This document shows positions 6,928-16,456 of a DNA stretch of 53,991 nucleotides, in pieces. The position numbers and the translations under genes were made by a program. Each line of letters opens with the position of its first letter. The first letter of the stretch is position 1. The notes under the pieces were generated by a model that did no database searches, was not told the origin of the DNA, and was given only the letters and a program-made list of their open reading frames with translations. The DNA is from Bacteroidaceae bacterium (GTDB taxonomy: Bacteria; Bacteroidota; Bacteroidia; Bacteroidales; Bacteroidaceae): assembly GCA_017617575.1 (NCBI GenBank), contig JAFZVY010000081.1, forward strand, positions 1-53,991. The letters run 5' to 3'.

Positions 6928-8427
6928 TTATTTGTCTGTACGGAAAGGAACGACTGGCAGTCCTCGCATTCCATGTAGCTTGCCGATGGCGAAGTTCTTG
7001 AAGCAGTACCTCACGTTCTTCACCTCACTCACCTCTGGACACACGAGCTTGAGGAAACAACCTTGCGGTTGTGTTCTCCAGTCGGAAGCTGCCCACACGA
7101 TGGCTGGGTGGTATGTTCCGTCAGCACCTGCTGCCTCAAATCCTTCTATATTCTCAAGACGGTCAAAGCCGTCAGTCGCATTCTTGAAGTATAGGTATGT
7201 CACCTTGCCATTGTCATTAGGGTTGTTTGCAACAGGCGTGCCAGCAATGACAGCCTTATCCTCATCATTTGCCTCTACCGTTTTCATGAAGTCAAACTCA
7301 GGAGCATCAGCCACAATGCCCTTCACATCATAGTCCCTCACGGCAGCCATGTATGCAAGTCTCTGACCAATCTCCAGCTTCTTCGTTCCATGAATCTGCT
7401 TTGGCTCATAGTCATAGATAAGGTCTGAGGTGCAGACGCATCCGCTATATGGAAGGGTCTTTGCTATCTTATGTTGAGCCTCACGGAACTTTGCCGCCCA
7501 GTCACCATTTACGTTATCATAATGATAAGGTGGCAACTCCACCGTGTAGATAGGAAGCTTGTCATTAGGTTGGTTCCACATCTTCCTCCATAGGTTCACC
7601 ATGGTTGTGAAACGGTCAATATATTCCTGCTCCCTGCCAACGTCACTCTCACCTTGGTTCCATAGAAACCCTTTTATCGTGTAACCAGCAAGGGGGTGAA
7701 GCATACCGTTGTACATCACCATCTTCCTGTGGTAGTCGGCATCATCCATAGGCTTCAGCCCGTCAGGATAGGTCTCCAGTATCTCCTTTGGCAACCATCC
7801 TTCCACACAACTACCGCCCCAAGAGCAGTTGATGATACCCACAGGCACATCAATGATGTCCGTAAGTGTGCGAGCGAAGAAATAACCGCAAGCAGAGAAC
7901 TCAGGGGCATTCTCTGGCTCACACGTCTTCCACCTACCCTTTGTCTTATCCTGTGGCGTAAGAGCATCAGTATGCTCAATGGTTACGCACCTAATGCTTT
8001 TCTTATATTTGCCAGATTGTGCAATAGCCTCATTCGCTCCTTCCACCGGGCAGTTCCAGAAACCGCCAAGTGCCATCTCCATATTTGACTGACCAGAGCA
8101 AAACCAGACCTCACCAATGAGAACATTGTCAATCGTCATAGTCTCTCCATCTCCCTTGACGGTAATGGCATGTGTGTCATAACTTGCCTTAGGAGTGTTT
8201 AGCGCAACCTCCCACCTGCCGTTCTTGCCGTCAGCCGTAACTTGGTACTTAGCCTTGTCCCACGAAACACTCACCTCCACCTTGGAGTTAGGCTTTGCCC
8301 ATCCCCACATCTTTGCCGCAGTAGATTGCTGTAGCATCATGTTGCTACTGAATATCTCTGGCAACTCAAGGGCGTATGACGATACCATGCTCAAGCATAG
8401 TACAATTGAAAGCAATATCTTTTTCAT
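6928..8427 (-). CDS. Sialate O-acetylesterase family protein, secreted
   Basis: A 499-residue SGNH-type esterase with a signal peptide (residues 1 to about 20, ending SYALELP). It begins with an Ig-like N-terminal module (FSSNMMLQQ.. WGWAKPNSKV), then the catalytic block VWFCSGQSNMEMAL with Ser114, a NCSWGGSCVEGWLP segment, and the WNQGESD block. Such enzymes remove acetyl groups from sialic acid or from plant polysaccharides; in gut Bacteroidales they feed glycan use in the periplasm. No polysaccharide-utilisation genes (susC/susD) lie next to it, so the substrate is open. It has its own promoter (8487) and terminator (6878), so it is probably monocistronic. Confidence 0.9.
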   Translation of the reverse strand: MKKILLSIVLCLSMVSSYALELPEIFSSNMMLQQSTAAKMWGWAKPNSKVEVSVSWDKAKYQVTADGKNGRWEVALNTPKASYDTHAITVKGDGETMTIDNVLIGEVWFCSGQSNMEMALGGFWNCPVEGANEAIAQSGKYKKSIRCVTIEHTDALTPQDKTKGRWKTCEPENAPEFSACGYFFARTLTDIIDVPVGIINCSWGGSCVEGWLPKEILETYPDGLKPMDDADYHRKMVMYNGMLHPLAGYTIKGFLWNQGESDVGREQEYIDRFTTMVNLWRKMWNQPNDKLPIYTVELPPYHYDNVNGDWAAKFREAQHKIAKTLPYSGCVCTSDLIYDYEPKQIHGTKKLEIGQRLAYMAAVRDYDVKGIVADAPEFDFMKTVEANDEDKAVIAGTPVANNPNDNGKVTYLYFKNATDGFDRLENIEGFEAAGADGTYHPAIVWAASDWRTQPQGCFLKLVCPEVSEVKNVRYCFKNFAIGKLHGMRGLPVVPFRTDK

Positions 8428-9006
8428 TGGTTTTGTAAGATTAGTTTTTATTTTTCCTCAAAAGTTGTAGTAGGTTATACTCGTTGCAAATATATGATTA
8501 TTTTTAGAAAGCGAGCAAGTTATTTGCCCATAAATTCTGTACTTTTATTGCTGAAGAAAACGATTGGATAAAATAATACCATTCTCCAATCGGAAGAATG
8601 GTAAAAAATAGAAATAGTCCGTGTTTTTAAAAAACAAAAGGGTAATGGTTCACACCATCGCCCTTTTACAAATTCCATAACCCTAATTACATAAAATAAC
8701 CCAAATCTTGTTATTACACGCTCAATACGTGTGATATTCGTTAGTAACCAAATCTAATAAAACTTTTAGTCTTCTTTGTGAGGAGGATGTCAGGATGGGT
8801 AAGTGGGTATGGATGCCCCCAATAAAATATCCACCTGATTATTCATTTTTTTCGTTACAAAATTACAAGTTATTGTTACAATAGACTTGCACTATGAAGC
8901 TTTGTTTGTTTCACTTTTAGTGCAAAAATGTTTCAATATTTTGTAACTAACTGAATAATACCTCTTTCCGAGAATTGCATTTTCACAACATTTTCTTATT
9001 TTACAA
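8428..9006. other. Non-coding stretch with two hairpins
   Basis: No gene seen. It holds the esterase promoter (8487-8519), a small inverted repeat with arms ACCATTCT / AGAATGGT near 8579-8602, and a terminator-like hairpin at 8636-8667 (arms AAAAGGG and CCCTTTT, inner arms ATGGT and ACCAT). The last hairpin probably ends the leftward AraC-type gene, although 340 bp separate them. The rest is AT-rich without recognisable elements. Confidence 0.45.
8487..8519 (-). promoter_or_regulatory. Promoter of the sialate O-acetylesterase gene
   Basis: Minus strand -7 box TATATTTG at 8487-8494, with a TTG at 8517-8519 about 22 bp upstream as the -33 part. The -7 box is 60 bp before the ATG. Confidence 0.5.
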
Positions 9007-10692
9007 TTAACTTTCTGCTCCATGTTCATTTCTGTATGCACTTGGAGTGATACCGAAATAGGTCGTGAAGTTGCGATAGAATGTCGTTCTACTAAGAATA
9101 CCACTATCGCTTGCTATTGCTTCGAGTGTGTATTCTGGATTATTCTTGATAAGTTGGGCTGCATATTCCATTCTCTGCTTGAGAATATATTTCGAGATAC
9201 TTAAACCAGTCTGACGTTCAAAGTCCATGAAGAAGTTTGAACGGTGGATGTTTAGTTCTACCAGCAGAGCGTTTCTGTCGAAGTCAGGATTTGTGAACAA
9301 GTGGCGTGTAGTAAGCTCATATATGTACTTGGTAACATCGTCGAACTCGTTTTTTTCTTCTGACGTTTTCTTTTCTTTGTCATTATGCTCCTTGACAGGT
9401 GTATTTCCTGCCTCTGTATTCGTAGCGTATTCCTTCATCATGAGCATATTCTTGTACTCAAGCATCTTGTCAAGGTTGGCAGCAAGTGCCTTGTTGCTTC
9501 TTGAAATGATGATGTTTCGATGTATGAAGTATGTACACGTTCCGAGGATGATGAGGAAAAGGAGGAAACCGATGGATACATGATAACGTAGTGCTGTAAT
9601 CTTCTTTTCCTGTTGTGTCGTCTTGTACAGGTGGTCCATCTCCACGTTTATCTCTCTCATGTCGTTCTCGTTGCCTGCATAGTTGAGAGAGTCATAGTAT
9701 GTGTTCAGTTCCTTTAGGCAGTAGAACGCATCCTTCCAACGGTCTGAGTGTATGTAAATGTCAATCTTGTGGTTTTGGTAGTCAAGATATGGAAGTGTGG
9801 AAGCCAACTTGAGTGCTTCTTCCGTCTTGCCGTCCATTGCGAGGCGTTGTACATGTATGTTTGTCTTGACATGGGAGTACATCTGTGCAAGGTTGCCGAG
9901 TGATGCAGGATTGATTGTGTCAATCTTGTTGCAGCATTCGTAGAACTTGTCCTGTCTGTTTGTCTTGAAATATACGCTTGCCAGTACTCCGAGGCTACGT
10001 ACATCCTGCGGATTTCTTGATATGAGGTCGAGACAGCCGCGCTCTGCCTCTTCGTAATTACCGAGGTTGTAGTTCTCTATGGCTATGTCGTGCCTGCAAT
10101 AGTTACGGTAGTCGTTATATTCCACGCCCAGTCCGTTCAATGTTCTATCAGCTTCCTTGAACGCCAAGAGCGACTGATGGTATAGTCCCATCTTCTCGTA
10201 TATGTTGCCTATGCTATGGTAACCTGTGAACAATCCTGTTGGATGTTTATATTCCTTTGCTTTACTGACAAGGAAACGAGAATATTTCATAGCCGAGTAG
10301 TTTCTTCCAATGTTGAGGAAGAACGTTACACGGTTAAGTCCTTCAGAAAAGTAGGTGTCATAGTCCTTGTACTTGTCTGCCAGCTCGAGTGTTATGTCAT
10401 TGTTGGTGAAGAAACGTGTGGAGTCGTTATTGACAAACGCATTGTAACTACGAACCATGGATGCAAGCATAAGGAATCGGTCGTCATCCTTATCCTTTGA
10501 ATACTGTTCGAGCGTGTCAGCCACACCTAATACCCAGCTGCAAGCTATGTGCGTGCATGCTTCATTGTACCTGTCCTTGAGTGTAGACGGTAGTTCGTCG
10601 ATGACTGTTTGAAGTTCATCGGCAGATGAATTTACAGGTACGAATACTAATAATAGGGCGAAAATAACAGTTGTTTTTAATACAGTCTTCAT
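9007..10692 (-). CDS. TPR - transmembrane - AraC-type DNA-binding regulator
   Basis: A 561-residue one-component regulator. An N-terminal signal sequence (residues 1-24) is followed by about 340 residues of TPR-like helices (for example GNYEEAERGCLDL, LASVYFKTNRQDKFYECC), which should face the periplasm. One transmembrane helix (about 376-398, SIGFLLFLIILGTCTYFI) leads to a linker and a C-terminal AraC HTH pair (about 455-555; NIHRSNFFMDFERQTGLSIS and SRTTFYRNFTTYFGITPSAYR). This family of membrane-bound regulators is common in Prevotella and Bacteroides, and the ligands are mostly unknown. No promoter or operon partner is evident; the neighbours on both sides are separated by 130 bp or more. 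Confidence 0.85.
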   Translation of the reverse strand: MKTVLKTTVIFALLLVFVPVNSSADELQTVIDELPSTLKDRYNEACTHIACSWVLGVADTLEQYSKDKDDDRFLMLASMVRSYNAFVNNDSTRFFTNNDITLELADKYKDYDTYFSEGLNRVTFFLNIGRNYSAMKYSRFLVSKAKEYKHPTGLFTGYHSIGNIYEKMGLYHQSLLAFKEADRTLNGLGVEYNDYRNYCRHDIAIENYNLGNYEEAERGCLDLISRNPQDVRSLGVLASVYFKTNRQDKFYECCNKIDTINPASLGNLAQMYSHVKTNIHVQRLAMDGKTEEALKLASTLPYLDYQNHKIDIYIHSDRWKDAFYCLKELNTYYDSLNYAGNENDMREINVEMDHLYKTTQQEKKITALRYHVSIGFLLFLIILGTCTYFIHRNIIISRSNKALAANLDKMLEYKNMLMMKEYATNTEAGNTPVKEHNDKEKKTSEEKNEFDDVTKYIYELTTRHLFTNPDFDRNALLVELNIHRSNFFMDFERQTGLSISKYILKQRMEYAAQLIKNNPEYTLEAIASDSGILSRTTFYRNFTTYFGITPSAYRNEHGAES

Positions 10693-10820
10693 TCTCTTAA
10701 AGATTTTGTGTTTTGGAAGTTAGCAGAGTCTCTTACTCTTGCTTTATTATTATAGAATCGAATTTTTCCTTATTTATTCATAAAAAGTGATGTGTGCTTT
10801 TTGCACTATAGAGATTGCCT

Positions 10821-11732
10821 CTATTTCTTTTTGTTCACGAGGCGAACACCTGAGAACACGAGCACTACTGCAAGTGCCTGACTCCATCCGAACACTCCAA
10901 GTCCGAGGCATACGCTCACGATACATGCGATGATTGGTTGAACGTAGTTGTACATTGCCACTACTGTTGGGCGAAGTATCTTCTGAGCACGTATTGAACA
11001 GATGTAGGCAAGGAATGTTCCTCCTACCACTACAAATGCTGTTTCCATGTAGGTCACGCCACTTATCTCCGTCCATGGCAGCTGTATGACTCGATGGAAA
11101 GAGAAAGGTACGATTACCAAAGATGCAAACGTAATCATCCACTTCATGCAGGTGATGACGCTATATTTCTGTATCAATGACTTGAAGAACGTCAGGTAAA
11201 CAGCATAGCTACATTGGGCTGTTATGCAGAGGATGTCGCCAAGGAGCACTCCTCCTTTTGCCACGCCTTGCGTGCTTCCAAGTATCAGAAGGCAAGCACC
11301 TGATGCTCCAAGCATCACGCCTATAAGCTTCCTGCTCGTTATGGCATCATTTAGGAACAAGGCTGACAGCACCAAAGTGATTATCGGCATTGTCGTTGTC
11401 ATGATGCTTGCGTTTACGGGCGATGTTATGCTCAAACCTATCGTGTAACAGCATTGGTTACACACTATGGCAAACAAGCCTGCAAGGAAGAACCTCAAAA
11501 GGTCTTTGCGCTCTACCGTTTCGGACTTTACGAAGAGGGAAGCGAGCCAAAAACATATCGCTCCTCCCACCACGCGGAACGTGACCATCTCTATTCCCGA
11601 TATACCGTTGCTCATGGCATCCTTGCCAAGTGGCGCCATAAGTCCCCACATGGAACAAGCACCTATCATGCAGACGTGTCCGAGCAACTGTATCTTGTCG
11701 TTTCTTTTTAACAAATTCATCCTAATAAACAA
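10821..11732 (-). CDS. EamA/DMT-family transporter
   Basis: A 303-residue inner-membrane protein with about ten hydrophobic helices in two EamA repeats (roughly residues 14-145 and 155-300). Family features include the MWGLMAPLGKDAM start of repeat one, the FRVVGG block and the MYNYVQPIIACIVSV block of repeat two. DMT transporters export or import small metabolites such as amino acids; the substrate is not predictable. A start at residue 5 (MNLLKR) is equally possible. It lies 20 bp after the outer-membrane barrel gene and so is probably the last gene of a three-gene unit with it and the secreted protein gene. Confidence 0.85.
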   Translation of the reverse strand: MFIRMNLLKRNDKIQLLGHVCMIGACSMWGLMAPLGKDAMSNGISGIEMVTFRVVGGAICFWLASLFVKSETVERKDLLRFFLAGLFAIVCNQCCYTIGLSITSPVNASIMTTTMPIITLVLSALFLNDAITSRKLIGVMLGASGACLLILGSTQGVAKGGVLLGDILCITAQCSYAVYLTFFKSLIQKYSVITCMKWMITFASLVIVPFSFHRVIQLPWTEISGVTYMETAFVVVGGTFLAYICSIRAQKILRPTVVAMYNYVQPIIACIVSVCLGLGVFGWSQALAVVLVFSGVRLVNKKK

Positions 11733-11752
11733 ACTTACCTTCTCTTGTTATG

Positions 11753-12679
11753 TTAAAAACATACGGATAATCCCACGTTAAACATGAATCCGCTAAATTT
11801 GGACTTATTGTATGTACTCATTATGCTTCGTACGTTCTCCGTTGACTTCATACCGTCTATGGTGTTGAACACAATGGCGTTGTCTGGAGTAAGCGTACCA
11901 TTTCCATTGTCGTACTTAATCAGGTTGTTCAAGCCTTTCTGGTAGGTCGCTCCGAAAGAAAGGTTGCAACCCTTTGAAATCTCCAGTTCCGCACCTAATC
12001 GTACAAAAGCAATTGGTACAAAGCTATTAACACCCACCTTCTTTATTACGTTAGCCTTCGCCAAGTCTTCATAGCCGAAGCCATTATATCCCCATTCGTC
12101 ATCAAATGTGATGTCCTCGTACTGGGAGTAACGTCCAGAAACCTTAGTCAAACCGTCTGACTTCTCCAAGTTGAGTGAAGGGCTAATCATACTGTTCACT
12201 CCAAGGTCACCATACAGGTTAAATCCCTTGCGAACCTTCAACCTTTCCCTGAAGGCAAGCGATACCATGAAAGAACCTCCCTTTGCTTCCTGAGAGAGTG
12301 TCAGATTGTTGTATTGACGCACGTATGTGTCGCCATCCACATCCTGATTTGTTGTGATGCTATACATAGGAGAGGCGTAATCCGCCTTGAACGTCATGAA
12401 AGAGTAGCCAAAGCCCAAGAGTATGGATGATTCCATCTTTCTGCTCCTTGCAAATACTCCTTCTATCGTAAGCATCAGATTGTTGTTCTGCAAGGACTTC
12501 ATCTCTGCATTTTCATCATCTGATACGAAACCTGTCTTGTCTCCAAAGCCCATTTCACCAGAGACAGACAATCGTATGTCCGATGTCTTTTCTTGCTCCT
12601 GCGCCTTTGAAGTGATAGCAAGACAAACAAGTCCAATCAGGAGGAAAGACTTAATATGTATGTTACTATTAATCTTCAT
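11753..12679 (-). CDS. Outer-membrane beta-barrel protein, unknown function
   Basis: A 308-residue protein with a signal peptide (cleavage near SKAQEQ, residue 26). The mature part alternates hydrophobic and polar residues in strand-length stretches (LMLTIEGVFA, SSILLGFGYSFMTF, SFMVSLAFRERL, CNLSFGATYQKGL) and ends MFNVGLSVCF, with the aromatic last residue typical of barrel proteins. No known family is recognised. It lies 8 bp after the large secreted-protein gene; a secreted adhesin-like protein with a barrel partner is a repeated theme in Bacteroidetes, and the tight spacing supports a joint role. Confidence 0.7.
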   Translation of the reverse strand: MKINSNIHIKSFLLIGLVCLAITSKAQEQEKTSDIRLSVSGEMGFGDKTGFVSDDENAEMKSLQNNNLMLTIEGVFARSRKMESSILLGFGYSFMTFKADYASPMYSITTNQDVDGDTYVRQYNNLTLSQEAKGGSFMVSLAFRERLKVRKGFNLYGDLGVNSMISPSLNLEKSDGLTKVSGRYSQYEDITFDDEWGYNGFGYEDLAKANVIKKVGVNSFVPIAFVRLGAELEISKGCNLSFGATYQKGLNNLIKYDNGNGTLTPDNAIVFNTIDGMKSTENVRSIMSTYNKSKFSGFMFNVGLSVCF

Positions 12680-12687
12680 AATTTGCC

Positions 12688-14517
12688 TTACTTCTTTATT
12701 ACCTTCTTCGTTGAACCGTCAGACATCTGGATGATTACCATGCCTCGTGTAGAAGCACCTGCCGAACGTCCGTTGGCATCATATTTGCGCACCTCAGTCA
12801 CTTCCTCCTCTGGTTCATCCTCCACAAGGTAGCACTTCTCGCTAACAAGTTCCTTGGATGCAGAGTGGATTGTTGCATACACAAACTTCTTGTATCTCTT
12901 GTCGTTTAGTATGCTTGAAGGGAACACATCATAAAGGTGCGTTCTGTTTGCGCTGTAATCTTTCTTGTTTAATGTTGTGGCAACGCCATCCACAGTATCT
13001 TCATAACCATAGACAAGACCATAGCCATTCAGTCGAGTGCATGGGTCATTATTGTCGATGTATGCTATTACCGTGCCACTATTGCCATTGCCCTTCTTAA
13101 TCAGCTTCAAAGGCTTGCGAGGACAAAGGTTAACGGTTACGTCCACCAGTATACTGTCACTATACCATATAGAATCTGGAGAGTAGTATTCACCAGTATA
13201 TACGTTCTCAATCTTTGCGTACAGAGGATAAGTGCAAGTCGTACCTGTTGCTTTGCTCCTGATGGAGTCAGGCACATTTATCTTGTATGTACAAGTGACG
13301 ATATTCTCTTTCTTAGTGCTTTCTGCCGTTGAGTCAACGAATGCCAACCAGCTGCCGTCAGCCTCATATCCACCATCCACCTTGAAGCTCACGGTAATGT
13401 CGTCACCTTCGTTGCATTCTGCCTGATATGCCTCACCTGCTTTAAGCCTGCTCGTTATCCTTGTACCGTTTACGTCGTAGATACTTGCCCTAGGTTCTTT
13501 CCACACCTTGAGAATAGGGTAGGAAACACCATGGTAGTAACCTGTGTTTTCGTCACCATTTATTATGTACATTCTGTATTTGAACTCAGTCGGCTTGTCC
13601 ACGTACTTGCAGATGTTGTTCATCTCCTCCTCCGTGTATTCCTTGTCTGAGCCGTAATCTGTCCAGTCAACCGACCACTTGCCTTTGATACCACCTGTGT
13701 ACCAAAGGCCAAAGCCTACAGTCTTACCACTATACGTTTCGATGTGCTGGATAAGATTTGCATCAGGTACAGGATAAACCATACATTCGAGTTCGTACTC
13801 GTCCTCAAAGGCTTCCTTGCGATAAGGCAACTTATTGCGAACCTTTATTGTATATACGTGTGACGTACCATCTTCTGAAGCATCTTCGTCGGAGTACCTG
13901 AACTTGCAGGTATTACCCAAACCAGCATTGCGTATTGAGTCACCCACGCTCCATTGCCAGCAACTCTCGTCACCTGACACTGAAGGGATGCTTATGCGCA
14001 ATACGTGTGTGGCATAAGTGTTCAAACTAAGTCTCTCTGTCTGGGAACTCTTGTTCTTCACACCAATAGCCGTAAAGCCTGTGTTGTCTTCGTACCCCTT
14101 GCAGATACGGACAATGACCATAGCCGAAGGCTTAGGATAAACTCTTACGTGGAACACCCTCGTAGTGTCCAAGAAGCACTTCGTGTCGTCCGTAAGCATC
14201 TTTTTCACGTTTACCTTGAAGTCGTATGTCTTTATCTCGTCCGTACTCTCATTAGGTGGCGTGAAGGTGAAAGAGCCATCGTTGTAAGGACCAGTAGTGT
14301 AGTCAAAGGCATAGCCACTAAGCAGAATCTCCCACTTGATGCTATCCACTTCCTCACTCTCAATCCTGTTTGTTATTCTAACCGATTCATTGGCATATAT
14401 ATCAATAGTATCATCCTCCTGAAAGAATACTTCAGGAGTAGGAAATGTCGTCTGTGCCTTTGATGTGGCAGCAAACGACAGTATGAATGATAATATGTAT
14501 ATAAGCCTTAATCTCAT
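12688..14517 (-). CDS. Large secreted protein with a type-IX-like C-terminal tail
   Basis: A 609-residue exported protein: signal peptide ending near SKAQTTF (residue 22), then four or so Ig/PKD-like beta modules rich in Asp, Tyr and Thr (repeated TYDFKVNVKK, HVYTIKVRNK, YPVPDA segments). The last 35 residues (EVRKYDANGRSAG .. GMVIIQMSDGSTKKVIKK) have the shape of a type A sorting domain of the type IX secretion system: Ala-Asn-Gly-Arg turn, a hydrophobic strand and a basic end. It should be exported to the surface and perhaps held there. Function unknown. It is followed at once by the outer-membrane barrel gene and an EamA transporter gene. Confidence 0.7.
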   Translation of the reverse strand: MRLRLIYILSFILSFAATSKAQTTFPTPEVFFQEDDTIDIYANESVRITNRIESEEVDSIKWEILLSGYAFDYTTGPYNDGSFTFTPPNESTDEIKTYDFKVNVKKMLTDDTKCFLDTTRVFHVRVYPKPSAMVIVRICKGYEDNTGFTAIGVKNKSSQTERLSLNTYATHVLRISIPSVSGDESCWQWSVGDSIRNAGLGNTCKFRYSDEDASEDGTSHVYTIKVRNKLPYRKEAFEDEYELECMVYPVPDANLIQHIETYSGKTVGFGLWYTGGIKGKWSVDWTDYGSDKEYTEEEMNNICKYVDKPTEFKYRMYIINGDENTGYYHGVSYPILKVWKEPRASIYDVNGTRITSRLKAGEAYQAECNEGDDITVSFKVDGGYEADGSWLAFVDSTAESTKKENIVTCTYKINVPDSIRSKATGTTCTYPLYAKIENVYTGEYYSPDSIWYSDSILVDVTVNLCPRKPLKLIKKGNGNSGTVIAYIDNNDPCTRLNGYGLVYGYEDTVDGVATTLNKKDYSANRTHLYDVFPSSILNDKRYKKFVYATIHSASKELVSEKCYLVEDEPEEEVTEVRKYDANGRSAGASTRGMVIIQMSDGSTKKVIKK

Positions 14518-14564
14518 TCTCCTCTTGTTATTTTAATTAAGAATTAAGTTAATTAAGAGTTTAG

Positions 14565-14665
14565 ATTTAAGAATTAAGAATTAAAAATTAAGATTTAGAT
14601 AATAAAATGGACTTCATTAAGTCCCTTTGGATGATTAAATCTTAATTCTTAACTCTTAATTCATA
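14565..14665. repeat. AT-rich inverted repeat with inner hairpin
   Basis: Runs of TTAAGAATTAAG (14569-14597) are mirrored by CTTAATTCTTAACTCTTAATT (14640-14660). Between them lies a short hairpin, GGACTT-CATT-AAGTCC. The structure is placed just after the end of the carboxymuconolactone-decarboxylase-like gene, where it could form a long AT-rich terminator, and before the start of the secreted-protein gene. Confidence 0.5.
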
Positions 14666-14670
14666 ATTCC

Positions 14671-15453
14671 TTAAATCAGTTTCTCCTCGTAAGCGTTATT
14701 GATTGCGTTAAGCGCATTCTGTGAACGTGGGAATCCAATCCATGGAAGCATAGCCGTTACGGCAGCAACCATCTCTTCCTTGCTTGTACCTACATTCTTG
14801 TTAGCCACAGCGTGTGACTGCATCTGTAGGTCGCATCCACCCATTGAAGCGAGGAAACAGAAAGTGAAAAGTTCACGATGCTGAAGGTCTATGCCTGTAC
14901 GAGTGTAGAAGTCACCGAAGCAATAACCCTCAAGGAACTCTACCATGTGCTCCTGTCCCTTTGGCGAAGTGGCAAGCATGTTATCCACAGTTCCCTGACC
15001 AAAGATAGTGTCAATCACTTCCTTTCCCTTCTGCACACGGTCTTCGCGTGTTGTAGTGGAATGGTCGTTAAGTGGAAGACGAATATCGTTATCTGCAAAT
15101 ACCTCGTTCATGACAGGAATATAATCAACTACACGAGAGAATCCTACGTATGGAACAGCCTGATAAAGTATCTCGCGAATAACGCTTGGCTTTATGCCCA
15201 CGTTAAGGCAGGCATCTACGTGGAGACGGAACTCTGTCTTTGCGCCACAACCTATTGTTGATGCAAGGATGCACATGATACGTGTCTGCTCAAGCACAGG
15301 TCCATCAGTCAGTTTGAGTGACTCGTCAAAAGCAAAGTTATCGAACACCTGAGTCAATTCAGGATCGTTGTGAAGCGTATTAACTTGGTTGCGATAAGAG
15401 AAGAGTTTCTTTATTTCCTTGTGAGCTCTCTCAGTAATTTTGATTTCTTTCAT
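14671..15453 (-). CDS. Carboxymuconolactone decarboxylase family protein (two CMD units)
   Basis: A 260-residue cytoplasmic protein with two copies of the CMD/AhpD-like helical unit: the first around residues 40-120 (GPVLEQTRIMCILASTIGC, VREILYQAVPYVGF), the second around 150-255 (RELFTFCFLASMGGC, EEMVAAVTAMLPWIGFPRS). The AhpD thiol pair CxxC is not present; each unit has a single Cys in the position following the ILAS/FLAS helix, so a peroxidase role like AhpD is less likely than a lyase or unknown role. Its own -7 box at 15480 and the AT-rich hairpin after it suggest single-gene transcription. Confidence 0.8.
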   Translation of the reverse strand: MKEIKITERAHKEIKKLFSYRNQVNTLHNDPELTQVFDNFAFDESLKLTDGPVLEQTRIMCILASTIGCGAKTEFRLHVDACLNVGIKPSVIREILYQAVPYVGFSRVVDYIPVMNEVFADNDIRLPLNDHSTTTREDRVQKGKEVIDTIFGQGTVDNMLATSPKGQEHMVEFLEGYCFGDFYTRTGIDLQHRELFTFCFLASMGGCDLQMQSHAVANKNVGTSKEEMVAAVTAMLPWIGFPRSQNALNAINNAYEEKLI

Positions 15454-15479
15454 AGCGTCTGGTATTAATATTATATGCG

Positions 15480-15511
15480 CAAAGATAACGAAAAACTTTT
15501 CAAAACGCCAA
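15480..15511 (-). promoter_or_regulatory. Promoter of the CMD-family gene
   Basis: Minus strand -7 box TATCTTTG at 15480-15487, 27 bp before the ATG; a TTTTG at 15508-15512, 20 bp further up, fits the -33 element. Confidence 0.55.
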
Positions 15512-15574
15512 AAGTTGTATGTCTTTTTTGAGTTTTTATCTTTCTAAGTTTGTCAGTTTTTGCCTTTTTGGTTC

Positions 15575-16333
15575 TTACAAACTCATCTTCGCAAGGAATT
15601 CCTCTGCCCTCTGAAGGTCCTCAGGAGTGTCTATTCCTATTGTCTCTATCTCGCTGATACCGACCTTTATCTTGTAGCCGTTCTCAAGCCAGCGCAACTG
15701 CTCAAGGCTCTCTGTCTTCTCCAGTTCTCCCTGTGGAAGGGCAGTAATCTGACGGAGCACATCTGAGCGGTAGGCATAGAGACCTATGTGCTTGTAGTAT
15801 GTGTGACCTGCAAGCCACTCGCTCTTGTCTTTGCCACGAGTGTATGGAATGATGCTGCGACTGAAGTAGAGGGCCTCCATCTTGTTGTTCACGACAACCT
15901 TTGGAGAGTTTACGTTCTCGAGAGCGTCAAACCCATCCTTTGGCGTGAATGGCTTGACGAGTGTGGCAATATCTACCGTCTCGTCGTTAAAGCAGTCACG
16001 TACGGCATACAGCTGTTGTGCCTGTATGAATGGCTCGTCACCTTGTATGTTGACAACCACGTCATACTTGTCTGCACCCACCTTTGTGAGAGCCTCGTAG
16101 CAACGGTCAGTACCAGAGCGGTGCTCCGTGCTTGTCATTACCACCTTACCGCCGAATGCCTTTACGGCACTCTCGATGCGCTCGTCATCTGTTGCAACAA
16201 CTACGTCGTCAAGAACGCCCTCCACCTGACGGTAAACACGCTCTATAACTGTCTTGCCACCAAGCATAGCTAAAGGCTTGGCAGGAAAACGTGTTGATGC
16301 ATATCTTGCTGGAATAATTCCTATAAATTTCAT
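15575..16333 (-). CDS. kdsB: 3-deoxy-manno-octulosonate cytidylyltransferase (CMP-Kdo synthetase)
   Basis: A 252-residue cytoplasmic enzyme that activates Kdo with CTP for lipid A-core assembly. The family signature is at the N terminus, IGIIPARYASTRFPAKPLAML (broken here at residues 4-23), followed by ERVYRQV, VVVATDDERI, the SGTDRCYEAL block and VNIQGDEPFI (the nucleotide and Mg-binding Asp). The IGLYAYR and TESLEQLRWLENG blocks complete the fold. Full length for the family. It lies 123 bp after the PBP gene on the same strand, with hairpins between, so transcription may be only partly coupled. Confidence 0.95.
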   Translation of the reverse strand: MKFIGIIPARYASTRFPAKPLAMLGGKTVIERVYRQVEGVLDDVVVATDDERIESAVKAFGGKVVMTSTEHRSGTDRCYEALTKVGADKYDVVVNIQGDEPFIQAQQLYAVRDCFNDETVDIATLVKPFTPKDGFDALENVNSPKVVVNNKMEALYFSRSIIPYTRGKDKSEWLAGHTYYKHIGLYAYRSDVLRQITALPQGELEKTESLEQLRWLENGYKIKVGISEIETIGIDTPEDLQRAEEFLAKMSL

Positions 16334-16456
16334 AAAAGCCCCCTCCCGTCCTCCCCCAAAGGGGAGGTGAAAAGTATGATTGTTTAATTATTTACAATTT
16401 AATAGCCTTGCCCCGTTCCTGTCTCCCTCCCCTTGGGGAGGGTTGGGGTGGGGCTC
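16334..16456. terminator. Two GC-rich hairpins between PBP1A and kdsB
   Basis: CCTCCCC-CAAA-GGGGAGG (near 16350-16367) and CCCTCCCC-TT-GGGGAGGG (near 16424-16441) are two hairpins of the same composition. The AAGCCCCCTCCCGT at 16337-16350 recurs at 30366-30379, at the end of the ABC ATPase gene, so this is a small repeat found at gene ends. Confidence 0.5.

Noticed and set aside
6816-7001. 61-codon plus-strand frame after the DnaE-like gene
   Set aside because: It runs through the terminator hairpin and into the antisense of the esterase gene, and shows no protein-like pattern.
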